Position numbers and translations under genes: made by a program. Shown here piece after piece: positions 42,620-53,112 of a stretch of DNA of 64,000 bases. The stretch is from NCBI RefSeq assembly GCF_013283785.1, contig NZ_JABCPZ010000034.1:1-64000 (forward strand), read 5' to 3'. How positions within the stretch are numbered: the stretch's first letter is position 1; the number at the start of each line of letters is the position of its first letter. This stretch comes from Nonomuraea antri. Its GTDB lineage: Bacteria; Actinomycetota; Actinomycetes; Streptosporangiales; Streptosporangiaceae. Under the pieces are notes generated by a model. The model was not told the origin of the DNA and ran no database searches. It saw nothing but the letters and a program-made list of their open reading frames with translations.

Positions 42620-43267
42620 ATGCGAGACCAGACGTGGACGGCCGCCGAACTCGTCGCGCTCGACCTCGAAGGCACAGGCGCGCAGGACCGCCAGGACGAG
42701 GCGATCCTGGAGATCGCGGTCGTCCCGCTGGCCGAGGGCCGGCCCGACATGGGCGCGGCCTGGCACAGCCTCATCAACCCGGGCCGCTGGATCCAGCCCC
42801 GCCCCTGGATCTCGCCCGGCCTCTCCGGTGCCGCCCTGACCGGCGCCCCCAGCCTCGACGCGGTCCGCGCCACCATCGCCGAGAAGCTGAACAACCGCAT
42901 CCTGGTCGGCCACAACATCGGCGTCGACTGGCGGCTCATCCACCTGCGCCTGCCCGAGGTCGAGCCCGCCGGCCTGATCGACACCGCACGGCTCGTCCGC
43001 CACCTGCGCCCGGACATCAAGCGGTGGAACCTGACCGGTCTGCTCGCGCAGCACGAACTGGAGGGCGAGGTGAAGGCGCTGGTCCCGGACGGGCAGCCGC
43101 ACCGCGCGCTGTGGGACGCGGTAGGCGCCGCCCTGCTCCTGGCCGAGCTGGTCGATCAACTCCCAAACGCCGGTATGGCGACCCTCCAGCGCACAGCCGG
43201 TGTCCCTCACCAGCCGGAACGGGGCAACGACGATCAGCTCGCCCTTGATCTGCAGGGGGAACCATGA
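42620..43267 (+). CDS. DEDD-family 3'-5' exonuclease
   Basis: Start ATG at 42620 with GGAG 9 nt upstream. The 215-residue protein shows ALDLEGTG (Exo I, DxE), LVGHNIGVDWRLI (Exo II with NxxxD) and PHRALWDAVGAAL (Exo III, HxxxxxDA), the DEDDh layout of DnaQ/RNase T. It could trim nucleic acid or hydrolyse a nucleotide product of the operon. Small C-terminal tail ends DLQGEP. Confidence 0.85.
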   Translation: MRDQTWTAAELVALDLEGTGAQDRQDEAILEIAVVPLAEGRPDMGAAWHSLINPGRWIQPRPWISPGLSGAALTGAPSLDAVRATIAEKLNNRILVGHNIGVDWRLIHLRLPEVEPAGLIDTARLVRHLRPDIKRWNLTGLLAQHELEGEVKALVPDGQPHRALWDAVGAALLLAELVDQLPNAGMATLQRTAGVPHQPERGNDDQLALDLQGEP

Positions 43268-43291
43268 TGGCCGCGACGCCTGGAGCGGTGG

Positions 43292-43651
43292 ATGACGACC
43301 CACGCTGAATCCAAGAGGCAAGGGTGCGAACCGACGAGTCCGGAGACGGACACCTGGTCATGTCCCGGGCACTCGCCGCACCCGCCCCTCCGAGCCGGTC
43401 GCCAGGCGCCTTCCCTCGACTGGACCACCGACGAACCCTCCCAGAGCCGGACGCTCAAGCACACGTGCCCGTGTCGGCCCACCGTCTACGAGTTCCTCGC
43501 CACCGGCGGCTGCTATCGGATCCGCCGTACGGATCGGGACACGTTGCCTCGGGAGGTCTATGCCGGCCCATGGCGTCGCCGGGTGGCAGAGGACATATGG
43601 GAATCGATCCTCACGGGCGACGTCGGCTTAGGTCGCCTGCCTGACCACTGA
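43292..43651 (+). CDS. Small conserved-looking unknown protein
   Basis: Start ATG at 43292 after GGAGCGGTGG. The 119-residue product has a Cys/His/Pro-rich N-terminus and an ordered C-terminus, TVYEFLATGGCYRIRRTDRD and RRVAEDIWESILTG, a pattern I have seen in small actinomycete proteins of unknown function. The 5' arm of the following hairpin overlaps its last codons. Confidence 0.5.
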   Translation: MTTHAESKRQGCEPTSPETDTWSCPGHSPHPPLRAGRQAPSLDWTTDEPSQSRTLKHTCPCRPTVYEFLATGGCYRIRRTDRDTLPREVYAGPWRRRVAEDIWESILTGDVGLGRLPDH

Positions 43652-43670
43652 AGCCATCGGTCAGGCAGGC
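43635..43670 (+). terminator. 12-bp hairpin ending the thymidylate-synthase-like operon
   Basis: Perfect arms GCCTGCCTGACC (43635-43646) and GGTCAGGCAGGC (43659-43670) with a 12-nt loop, at the stop of the last gene. Lacks a T-tract but is the strongest hairpin here. Confidence 0.65.
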
Positions 43671-43746
43671 GCCCGGACCCAAGCGGACCCTGCTCATGAC
43701 CGCGTCGTCCTAGCCTTGGTCTGATGTTGCTCGGCAAGGGAGCCCC

Positions 43747-44232
43747 ATGACTCAAGGCAAAGCTCAGCCCACGTACGTCACGCTGGCCGGCGATCTGCGC
43801 AGCCGGATCGAGGCGGGGGAGTACCCGCCTGGATCGATGATGCCGTCCGAGTCTGCTCTGACGGCCGAGTTCGGCGTGGCCCGCGGGACCGTACGGCAGG
43901 CGCTCGCCGAGCTGGAGCGCGAGGGCCTGGTCGTCAGCCAGATGGGCCGGGGCCGCCGGGTGCAAGGCCAGCCCACGGCGGACACGCCGGCGAGTACCCG
44001 CTACGAAGACGTGGCGAACCAGCTCCGCACCGCCATCAAGGCCGGCGAGTTTCCACCCGACGTCCGACTGCCTGGTGAACCTGTCCTCGCCGCAAGGTTC
44101 GGCACGGCACGCATCACGGTACGCAAGGCCCTGGAACTGCTTCAGCAAGAGGGCCTGATCGTCGTCGTCCCCAGCAAAGGCCGCTTCGTGGCCGCCCAAT
44201 CACCACCTTCGGATACGAACAGCGAGGGCTAG
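43747..44232 (+). CDS. Regulator with two tandem GntR winged-helix domains and no effector domain
   Basis: The 161-residue protein has one GntR winged helix at residues ~9-72 (YVTLAGDLRSRIEAGEYPPG, GTVRQALAELEREGLVV) and a second at ~85-150 (YEDVANQLRTAIKAGEFPPD, ITVRKALELLQQEGLIV). No UTRA or FCD ligand domain follows. The two copies may bind two half-sites in one chain. It is followed after 3 nt by a phosphotransferase gene, likely its operon partner. Confidence 0.85.
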   Translation: MTQGKAQPTYVTLAGDLRSRIEAGEYPPGSMMPSESALTAEFGVARGTVRQALAELEREGLVVSQMGRGRRVQGQPTADTPASTRYEDVANQLRTAIKAGEFPPDVRLPGEPVLAARFGTARITVRKALELLQQEGLIVVVPSKGRFVAAQSPPSDTNSEG

Positions 44233-44235
44233 TCC

Positions 44236-45150
44236 ATGACGGAGACCCACACCGCGCGAGGCTTCTCCCTGCAAGATGCCCACACGGCGCTCGTCGCGGC
44301 ATGCGCCGAGGTCGGGCTGGACAGCCGGGACGCGGTCCCTCTGCGTGTGGGTGAGAACAAGCTGTTCCGCCTCACGTCCGCGCCGGTGGTGGTGAGGATC
44401 GCTCGCAGCGTGGATCTTCTCGCCGACGTCCGCAAGGAGGTGGCGATCGCGGCCTGGCTGGAAGAGGCGGGCTTCCCTGGCGTGCGGCTCTTCCCGGACT
44501 GCCCCCAGGCGCTCGTCCACGAGGGCCGGGTGGTGACGTTCTGGCAGCTCGTGGAGAGCGCCGATCCAGCCCCGGGCTTCAAGGACCTCGCGGTGATGCT
44601 GCGAGAGCTGCACGCGCTGCCCAAGCCGGTGGATCTGGTCCTTCCGCTGTTCGACCCGCTGGGCCGGGTGGAGGACCGCCTGGACTGCGCGCCGAGCGTG
44701 CCGGACAAGGACATCGAGTTCCTCCGGCGGCGGATCAAGGAGCTTTACGCGGAGTACAACGCGCTGGAGTTCGCGCTTCCCGCCGGCCACATCCACGGTG
44801 ATGCCCACAAGGGCAATCTGATGCGACGGACGGACGGGAACGTCATCCTCATCGACTTCGAAAGGTTCGCCTTCGGCCCACGCGAGTGGGACATCAGTAC
44901 CGCGGTCGGGATTCCGTACCAGGGCTTCCGCTGGATCGAGGACGAGGCGTACGCACAGGCTGTGGACGCCTACGGCTTCGACATCGCCCGGTGGCCTGGG
45001 TTTCACACATTGCGCCGCATCCGGGAGACTGCCATGACGACATGGCTCATGCAGAACGTAAACCACGGATCTGATATCCGCGTTGAGTTCGACCGCCGTA
45101 TGGCCTCACTGCGACATGATGTCCTGCCGCGCGCTTGGCGGCCCTTCTGA
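44236..45150 (+). CDS. Phosphotransferase of the APH/homoserine kinase-like family
   Basis: The 304-residue protein has a VGENKLFRLTSAPVVVRIAR N-lobe, the catalytic loop GHIHGDAHKGNLMRR (HGDxxxxN) and VILIDFERFAFGPREWDI (DFE). It starts 4 nt after the GntR stop. Substrate unknown; possibly a small metabolite or nucleoside, given its neighbours. It is a different subfamily from the phosphotransferase at 36703-37602. Confidence 0.82.
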   Translation: MTETHTARGFSLQDAHTALVAACAEVGLDSRDAVPLRVGENKLFRLTSAPVVVRIARSVDLLADVRKEVAIAAWLEEAGFPGVRLFPDCPQALVHEGRVVTFWQLVESADPAPGFKDLAVMLRELHALPKPVDLVLPLFDPLGRVEDRLDCAPSVPDKDIEFLRRRIKELYAEYNALEFALPAGHIHGDAHKGNLMRRTDGNVILIDFERFAFGPREWDISTAVGIPYQGFRWIEDEAYAQAVDAYGFDIARWPGFHTLRRIRETAMTTWLMQNVNHGSDIRVEFDRRMASLRHDVLPRAWRPF

Positions 45151-45180
45151 CTGGCTACGCCAGGATCACGAAGATCGAAG

Positions 45181-45678
45181 CTAGTCCAAGAAGTCCATTC
45201 CTTCATTTCCGGTCGGATCGGCGCCGAGGAGACTCTCATGCAATCCGCCCATTGATCGGCCGACAGAATTCCTATCACTGTCTACCTCTAGAAGCCTCCA
45301 TCCCGGCATACCGCTCATCGTATCATCATGGCCGAGATCCAGCAGGTAAAGTAGACCGAACACAGTTTCGTAGGAAATCTCTTGAGCGAGGCTCTTCAGA
45401 TCGTTCAAGTCTACGCCCTGGTCCACCAAGCGCTCAATTGCTCGCAATCCGCGTAGGTTATCATTTTCCGACCACGATCTAATCAAAGTCAGCCAGATTC
45501 TCCTGAGCAGGAGAAATCGTGCAAGCTCCGGAGCGCCTTGATCCAATTCGCTCCAGATAACTCCCCGTAGGTCTTCCGTAGAACCCAAATCGGCGACCTT
45601 TATCAGCATTGCATGAGCAACTTCCCGCTCCTCGCGAGGGAGTGCGGCGCACCACTCTTCCCATTCGGATTCGTTCAT
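45181..45678 (-). CDS. Putative immunity protein for the RHS toxin
   Basis: ATG start at 45678. The 165-residue acidic, helical protein (MNESEWEEWCAALPREEREV...LKSLAQEISYETVFGLLYLL) has no signal or membrane segment. It lies directly downstream of the RHS toxin on the same strand, and its local GC content is visibly lower than that of its neighbours, both usual for toxin-specific immunity genes. The family is not recognised. Confidence 0.6.
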   Translation of the reverse strand: MNESEWEEWCAALPREEREVAHAMLIKVADLGSTEDLRGVIWSELDQGAPELARFLLLRRIWLTLIRSWSENDNLRGLRAIERLVDQGVDLNDLKSLAQEISYETVFGLLYLLDLGHDDTMSGMPGWRLLEVDSDRNSVGRSMGGLHESLLGADPTGNEGMDFLD

Positions 45679-45924
45679 TGAGCTGGTACTCCCCTTTCCT
45701 GTGTATTATCCGATGGAGGGGAGAGTTCGCAGTCCTTCGATGAGGGAAATATAATCGCAACAACACGAACCCCGTTCAGATCATAGCAGAGCAGTCATAC
45801 CTCTGCATCCTGTGGCAGGATGTGATGGATCCCGCCCTGCCGGCGATCCGTGAAACGATTTGCTGTCATTGGCATTCTAGGAATTGGTGGAAGTCGCGGG
45901 GGCTCGAGAGTGCTTTCTGGGGTT

Positions 45925-48900
45925 CTAGCCCAGGAGTCCGTCTCGTAGCTCTCGCCTCAATTGTGCCAGTATTTCGATTGCCTCACTTCGTGATCTGGCC
46001 ATGCTCAGCGCGTCGTTGACGGAGTCATAGTAGGTGTTCGTGTGAACCCTGGAGTGAGGAATGGATCCTCCGGGATTTGGCTTCTTTGATCCACCAGGGA
46101 GCCAGACGCCATTTACTGCGTCATTGATATCGATACCGAATTTGTCCAGCGCCTTTCTCGCTGGAGCCGCTCTGAGGTCCTTTCCCGCTACGATATGGTG
46201 AGCGGCTTCCCCTGGTCCGCCTCTATGTCCTGCCTTTTCAAGGTTCTCACCAAGAGTTTTCGAGCAAGGCCCACTGTTGTGGACCAGAACCGGCGTAGCG
46301 TCTGCCAGAACATAGTACGTTTGCAGGTGCTCGACTGTTATGTTGTGGACCCGTTTGACAGCAGTCCACCGCTTGATGGCCGAAATTTGAACATGGGTTC
46401 CCGCGGAAGTGCGTAGCCACATGCCTCTCTCGAGGTCCCCGGCGCGGATCCACTTACGGAGATCGCTCGCCCAGAAGGGGTGAGCCTCTGTGGAGATGAC
46501 CACGCGGACCTTGCTGTCGCTTGTGCTGTCCGTGGTGACGGTCACCTCGACCAGGTTCTTGGCGCCCTCGCCGCGAATCAGCGCCTCGACGCGTTTCGCA
46601 GCCGACTTACCGTTCGCTGGGTCTGTCGCGAGAACCTTATCTCCGACTTTGACGGTCTCGATCGCCTTGCTGGTCCCGTCAGCCATGAGGATTTGAGTGC
46701 CGGGAACGAAGCTGTTGCATTTCCCGAGCGCCTTCAATTCACCTGCCAGGCTGTCCAGCTTTTGCTTGGACAAGGCCCGATATTTGGAGATAGATGTGTG
46801 GAACACCGGGAGAGTTCCGAATCCATTGTCGGATATCCCGCCCTGCTCCACCTCGCCCAGCCAGCGGAGCGCTTCAGTGTTTTCCTTTCTAACCCCTGGG
46901 TTTTTGTTCCAGTCCCTTCCGCCGAGGATCTTGCGGATGAGTTCGTCTCGTTTGCGCTCGGTTTCGCGTTTCCGCTTAAGATCGTCGTACTCCTTATGGC
47001 GCTTCTTGTAAATGTTGCGTTCGCGGGCGGTCTTCTTCTTGCCGCTGGTGTGGTGGGTTTCGGCGAACCTCGCGTCAGATTTCCGGCTGCCGGTGTCGAC
47101 GCGGCGGCCGTCGGGGTCGGACATGTCGATCGGGTTGTTGGCAGCGTAGGAATAGGGGTTGGCCCATTCGGGGGTGCGCAGGTCGAGTTCGGGGTCGACG
47201 GAGATGAACCGGGCGATGGCCGGGTCGTAGTAGCGGGCACCGAGGTAGGTCAGGCCAGTGGAGGCGTCTTCGGTCTTGCCGAGGAAACCACGGTCGGTGA
47301 AGGGCAGGTCGTCGCCGCCGCGGCGCTGACCGAAGGGCAGATAGCGTTCACGGCTGACGGTGCCAGTGGCGTCGTTGATCGCCAGTTGGGCGCTGCCGTG
47401 CATACCGGCGAGCAGCCAGGTGACGCCGCTGGTCTCACGCAGAGCGATCAGGGAGCCGTCGCTAGCGGTGTAGTAGCGCTTGGCGGAGACCTGTCCGGCG
47501 GACAGGCGTAGTTCCATAAGGCCGAGGTAGAGGATTGTGCTGCCGTCAGGATCACGGCGGAGGAGCCGTTCGCCCTCCGCGTCATACACCATGCTGGTTT
47601 GCTGGCTGTCGATGGTGGCTCGGTCGAGTTGGCCGAGCGGGTTCCAGCCGAAGGTGGCTTGTTTGTCGGCGACGGTGCGGGCGGCAAGTTGGCCGGCGTT
47701 GTCGTAGGCATAGGTGTCTGTGCCGGTGGGGCGAGTGATGGTGGTGACGGCATTGGGACGGACCGCGGTCGGACCGGGGGCGGGATAGGTGTAGGTGGCG
47801 GTCTGGCCGTTGTCGGTCAGACTGGTGAGGTTGCCGACCTTGTCGTAGGCGTAGGCCTGGCTGTAGGGGTCGGCGCCGTGGGCGTCGCCGGTTCCGGTGC
47901 ACGAGCTGGCGGTGGTGGTGTAGGCGGTCTTGAGGCGGAGCAGGCCGTCGTAGGTGAAGCATTCGGACTGGCCGTCGTTGCTGCCGGGGACGGCTGAGGC
48001 CGCGTCTAGGACGCGGGCGATGTTGCCGGCGATGTTGTAGCTGTAGCGGTCGTCTTGGACGGTGTCGGGGCTGGGCGTGTCCGCCTTGGTCTGGGTGGTG
48101 ACCCGGGACAGCCAGTCGGTGGTGGAGTTGCGCTCCAGGGTGCGCTTGAGCTGGCCGTTGCCGCCCAGCAGACGGCTTTCCAGCTTGCCCGTGGCCGTGA
48201 AGGCGGTGTCCTTGACGTAGATGGAGCCGCCGAGGTCGCTGGTCAGACTCTTGGCGAAGCCGAGGTCGGTGTAGCTATGGGTGAGCGTTTCGGCAGCCAG
48301 GCCACCGGCTGCGGGCAGGCCTTGTTGGCGAAGGTTCCCCGCGGCGTCATAGACGGAGGTGAAGGTGTATTCGCTGGCCAGAGCGCCTTCAGCAGCCGGG
48401 ATGGTGACCTTGGTGGTGGTGGGCCGGTAGTCGCTGTCGTAACCGGTGACCGTTCGGGTGTAGGGCTGGCCACCGGTGTAGCGGATGGCGGCGCCGGGAT
48501 GGCCCTTGGCGATGGTGTCGTAGGTCCAGTCGGCGAGCTTGGTGCCGGTATTGGGTTCGCCGGCCCATTGGCTGGTACGGCGGCCGAGATCGTCGTAGGT
48601 CGTGGAGATCTTCTGGCCGTTGCCATCGATGCTCCAGATTTGGCGGCCAGCCGAGTCGTAGCCGTGGCTAGAGGTGCCGGCGTCCGGGTCGGAGGAGGCG
48701 GTGCGCCGGTCCAGCCAGTCGTAGGTGTAGGTGCGTACGTTGCCGTTGGCGTCCGTCATACGGGTGAGGTTGTCGTTGAGGTCGTAGCCGTAGCTGCTGT
48801 CGGCGTGGTTGCTGGCGTCAGACCATTCCTCGACCTTGACGACCCGGTCGAAGACGTCAGTGACGGTGGCGGTCTTGCCGCCGACGGGCGGAGTGGCCTC

Positions 48901-51900
48901 GGTGCGCTCAACGCCGGGGTAGGCAGTGGTGGTGCGGCGCAGTTCGGTGCCTTCGTGGTAGGCGATGGCGGCTGTGGGCCGTTCCAACCCGTCGTAGAGG
49001 GTCTTGGTCCACTGCGGCAAACTGGTCAGCGTCGGATTGAGGAGTCCGCTGCCCGGAGCCTGGCTGTTGTAGACCGGTTCGGAGACCGCTTCGGCGAGGC
49101 CGCGCGGGTTGTAGGTGGTGGCCAGGACGATCCGGCCACCTCCCGGGGAAGCAGTCTGGGACTCGCGAGCGCGGCCGAGGCCGTCGTCGTAGCTGTGAGT
49201 TGTGGTCCATTTGGCCGCAGTGCCGGTGCCGGTCAGCAACTGCTTGATCGTGGTTTTGATTGGCGCGGTGGGCTGGCCGAGCGAGTTGTCGAACGGAATG
49301 TCGTAGGCGACTGTGGCGCTGGGAGTGCCGCCGCTGCGCGGCTGGCCCGGCCTCCACAACGCGGTGGTGCGGCCCAGCCCGTCGTAGTCGGCCTCGGTGA
49401 TCTTGCCGTTGGCGTCGGTAACCGAGGCCGGTTCGCCCAGCGTGTGCGAAAGCCGGGTGGTGACAATGTGCTGAAGTGGGTTGGTGACGGTGATGCCGTC
49501 CTTGGGCCAGCCAACGGCCGGGATGTAGGTGGTCGTGGTGGTCTTGTTCAGCGGGTCGGTCGCAGTCCGTGTCCGGCCGTAGTCGTCGAAGGTCGCCTTG
49601 GTGGTGGAGATGGTGGAGGCGTCGGCGTAGGAGCGGATCTCGGTGGGGTTGCCGTCGCTGGGCTTGTTGGTGGCTGGGTCGGAGCCCCCGTCGTACAGGG
49701 TGACGGCCTTGCCGACCAGGGTGCCAGTGGTGCAGTTGTCGCCGGAGCGCCTTTCCACCACTGAGGGGAAGGCGACGAGCCATTGGCCGGGGTCGGTGTT
49801 GCGGGCGTATGTGGTGGTGGTGCAGGAGTTGTCGGTAGTGACGCCATCCTCGCCGTAGTCGTTGACCTTGATAGGTAGCCCGTCGGCGTTGTAGGCAGTG
49901 CGTTCGTCGGTGTAACGCCAGGTGCCACCGGTGACCTTCTGCCGGGAGCGCTCTCGGGTCTGCAGGACGTAGGCCGGATTCTGCCCGCCGGGGCCGGTGC
50001 CGGTGGATTGGAGCGTGTACTCCCAGCGGGTGGAGTCGACCTCGGTATAGGCGCGCGGGCTGAGGGAGGTCATCTGCCAGGTCTGCTCCTGCAGCACCTC
50101 GCCTTGCAGCAGCGGCGCGTCGCTGATCGCGGTGCCGTCGAAGTCCATGACCTGCAGCCCGCTGCCGCGCAGGAACGTTTGCGTGGTGACGGTGTAGCCA
50201 GTTGGGTCGCTGCCTGAGCCCTTCACGGTGCGGACCTGGCCGTAACCGCGCCAGTCCGAGCCTGAGGGTGCCAGGCCAGGCTCGGCGGTCTGTGTCGGGT
50301 TGGCCCAACGTGGGCTGCCCAGGAACTCGTAGCTGTGCACCACGTCCGGCGAGCCGGCAACCATGTCCCGCTCTATTACCTTGGTCGCCAGTTGCTTGTA
50401 ATAGCGGGCCCAGGCCTCATAGCCGCCTTCGGGGTCGCTGCCCATATCGACCTGGTAGCAATCACCGCTCTGGTCGCTGTGGTAGTTGGAACCGTCGCGA
50501 CCCTTGCCGCCCCCGCAAGGGTCGGCTTGGCCGTAGGTGACCTCGATCCGGCCGCCCATGCCGTTCTTGATCGCGGCGATTCGCGGCACCATCCGCCACG
50601 ACAGCTGATCGGGCCAGTCGGAGTTGTTGATGTAGTCCATCCGCCCGGCCAGCATTACCGCGTCGAAGTCCAGCGGCGGCAACACTACGTTCGGGCTGGC
50701 GGCTTGCCCGGTCTGTTGCACGGTGTCCAGCCACATCGCCGCGTCCCAGGGCAGGCCCTGGTCGGTCCGCTGATAGACCCAGGTGTGGGTTAAGTCCAGC
50801 CGGTCCACCGGATCCCAAGCCGCTGAACTCGGGTTGCGGGATTCGGTGCGGATGGTGGTGAGCTTGCGGGTGGAGTAGAACGCGATCGCGTCATTGACGC
50901 ATCCGGTCGGCTGCGCGCAGTGCAGGTCGGTCGGCACGTCATCGCCGTCCCGGGCGAGGGTGGTGAACAGGGTGCGCGCCGTCGGCGTGCTACCGGTCAC
51001 CTGCGTGTTGTGTCCCCATGAGACTGAAGCCAGGAAGCCGCCCCGATCATAGGGAAGTACCTGGTAGACCTCATCGACGCAGGAGGGCAGGCAGAAGTAG
51101 TTGGTCTCCCGGTTGTAGGAGTAATCGATCACGTTCTCGTTGCGGTCGACCTCTTGGTCCAGGTTCCACCGCCACACCCCCGTGCAGGTGGGCGGGATGG
51201 CGTTGTTCCAATACCGGTCAAAGCACGGCTCGCCGTTCTCGTCGCCAACATAAGGGACCTGCCACTGGGCGTCCTTAGTGGCGCCGAATCGCCAGATCTG
51301 CCCCTCCCGATCGGTGATCCTCCAATACGCGTTTCCGTCCGCGCCCCCGGCCACCTGCTCGATCTTCCAGCCGAAGTCCGGTACCGTCCTCCAGGCCCCC
51401 GCAGTGGTCTTCACGATCTGCGCCGACCGCCCGCCTGCGTTCAGCACCAACTCCGACTGCGTTCGGTCGGCGCCGACGGCGGTCTCGTCCGGCGACTCCC
51501 AGCACAACGCGCGCCCGACCTTGCTCTCATCGGCGATCCAAATCAGCTCGGCTGTGTTGTCGTCGTAGTAGGTCCACACGTCACAGCGGCGGAAACGCCG
51601 CTCATGAACCCCGCGCTCAGATCCCAGCCTGCTCCCACCACACCGGACTGGTTGTTGGTCCACGATCCCTGACCGTCCACCGACGAGGCACTGTATTGAA
51701 GCGACAAGCTCGGACCGCTACCAGCTGGCGACGGCGGCTCTGGCAACGGAACGTCATAGTCGAACCCACCACCCGATGTACCCGCCTGCCACGTCCCCGA
51801 CGGCTTGAGATCGGTCGCGCCCCAGTTGCCGTCCGGCCCGGTCAGATCACCCGCCAGCAGATACACCGAGCCTGCCGCCAACTGCGCTGCCAGCACCGCC

Positions 51901-52608
51901 TCAGATGCCTTGATCGCATCCGTCTTACGGTCCTTGCCTAGCGTCGGTGCCTTGACCGCTGTCATGGAGGCGTTGGCGGGGGACACCTCCACCTCCGCGA
52001 TCAATGTCCCAGCCTTGCGATCGTTGACCGTCGGCACCACCGATGGCCGCACTACACAGCCGCGTGGACGCGGCTGCTGCACCACGCACGCGGGCAGCCT
52101 CAGCACCTGCAGCCGACCCGAGAACTGGCCGCCGTAGGCATCACGGAAGTCGGCATAGGAGAACGCAGCTCGCACCTTGCCCGGTGTAGTCCCGCCATCG
52201 GCCCGCACTAGCCGGGCCACCATCCCCACTCCGCCCAGCTTCGCAGTGGCCTCCGGGGAGAGAGTCTCCACCATGACCTTGTCCAGCCCGGCACCCTGAG
52301 CTCGGCCCACCTGCACCGGCAACCCCCCCTGCCGCAGCCAGTTCGCCAGATTCGGGCACGTTCACTTCAGCTTTGCCCGGCCGTGGCCATACCGGCTTGG
52401 CCCGCGTCAGCTTCGGCGTTGTCTCCTCCGCGCCCTTGGCCGCTCGTTTCGCTGGCACCGGCTGGGCATCCACCGACTGTTCGGGATCAGGCGCAGCCGC
52501 CGCGGCCATGGTGATCAGTTGATCCGAAACTCCGACGCTGGCGATCAGTACCATTGCCGCCAGCCCGACGACGAAAACCACCAACCGCATCCGTAGACGA
52601 GCGCGCAT
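45925..52608 (-). pseudogene. RHS-repeat polymorphic toxin with HINT and AHH nuclease domains, frameshifted
   Basis: The gene starts at ATG 52608 (AGGAG upstream) with a signal peptide (MRARLRMRLVVFVVGLAAMV). A frame change near 52330-52380 and a second at ~51603, where one base appears missing between GGTTCAT and GAGCGG, separate three long frames. The last frame (1912 codons) contains YD-repeats, the RHS core end RYYDPAIARFISVDPELDL, a HINT self-processing domain (CNSFVPGTQILMADGT to TPVLVHNS, ~46270-46725) and a C-terminal AHH-type nuclease (GEAAHHIVAGKDL, HSRVHTNTYYD). Repaired it would be about 2230 residues. It may be a real pseudogene or contain sequencing errors. Confidence 0.85.
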
Positions 52609-53112
52609 CCTGAACTCCTTTGTGGCACGCTGACGCAGGCCCCGGGCAAGAGGGCCTCCAGGCGCCTAGGCAGGCATAAGGACGATCGCTCTGTTTATGA
52701 TCGAGGAACGACGACCGGTCAACGATGGGAGCGTCGCTTACCCAACACGCCCAGTCAGGAACTGTTGAAGTCCTTGCCAGTCTGGCCTGGTCAAGTCGGA
52801 TGTCAAGGCTCCGTTTAATGACACCGGCAAGGGGAGTGTGATCTGCATCACATGTCTAACTTCGAGATGGATGGTTCGTGCTGTGATCTTTCTCTTTTTT
52901 CGTGAGGCTATCGGAACCAAGTGTGACGGACCGCAGCACAATCAACCCTGGCAGGTCGGAAGCAATCGGTGGCTCGGAGAGGGCATGGCTGGCCTCTGCA
53001 GTCGGGACCTGGTGGCTCCTGTTTTGGGTACCGGCTCCTGTGAAATGAATGTTGCAGTTATAGTTGCGAATATTTCGGCCGCTGAATCCGTTGTCGTGTC
53101 CGACTACTCGCA
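52609..53112. other. Intergenic region, no gene recognised
   Basis: About 500 bp between the RHS gene start and the end of the NsdA-like gene. Short frames lack coding character. Its left part should hold the RHS promoter. I searched it for a tRNA fragment marking the AICE edge and saw none. Confidence 0.4.

Noticed and set aside
48055-49764. 569-codon plus-strand frame opposite the RHS gene
   Set aside because: Its Val/Gly/Asp-rich text is the complement of YD-repeat coding; no domain is seen.
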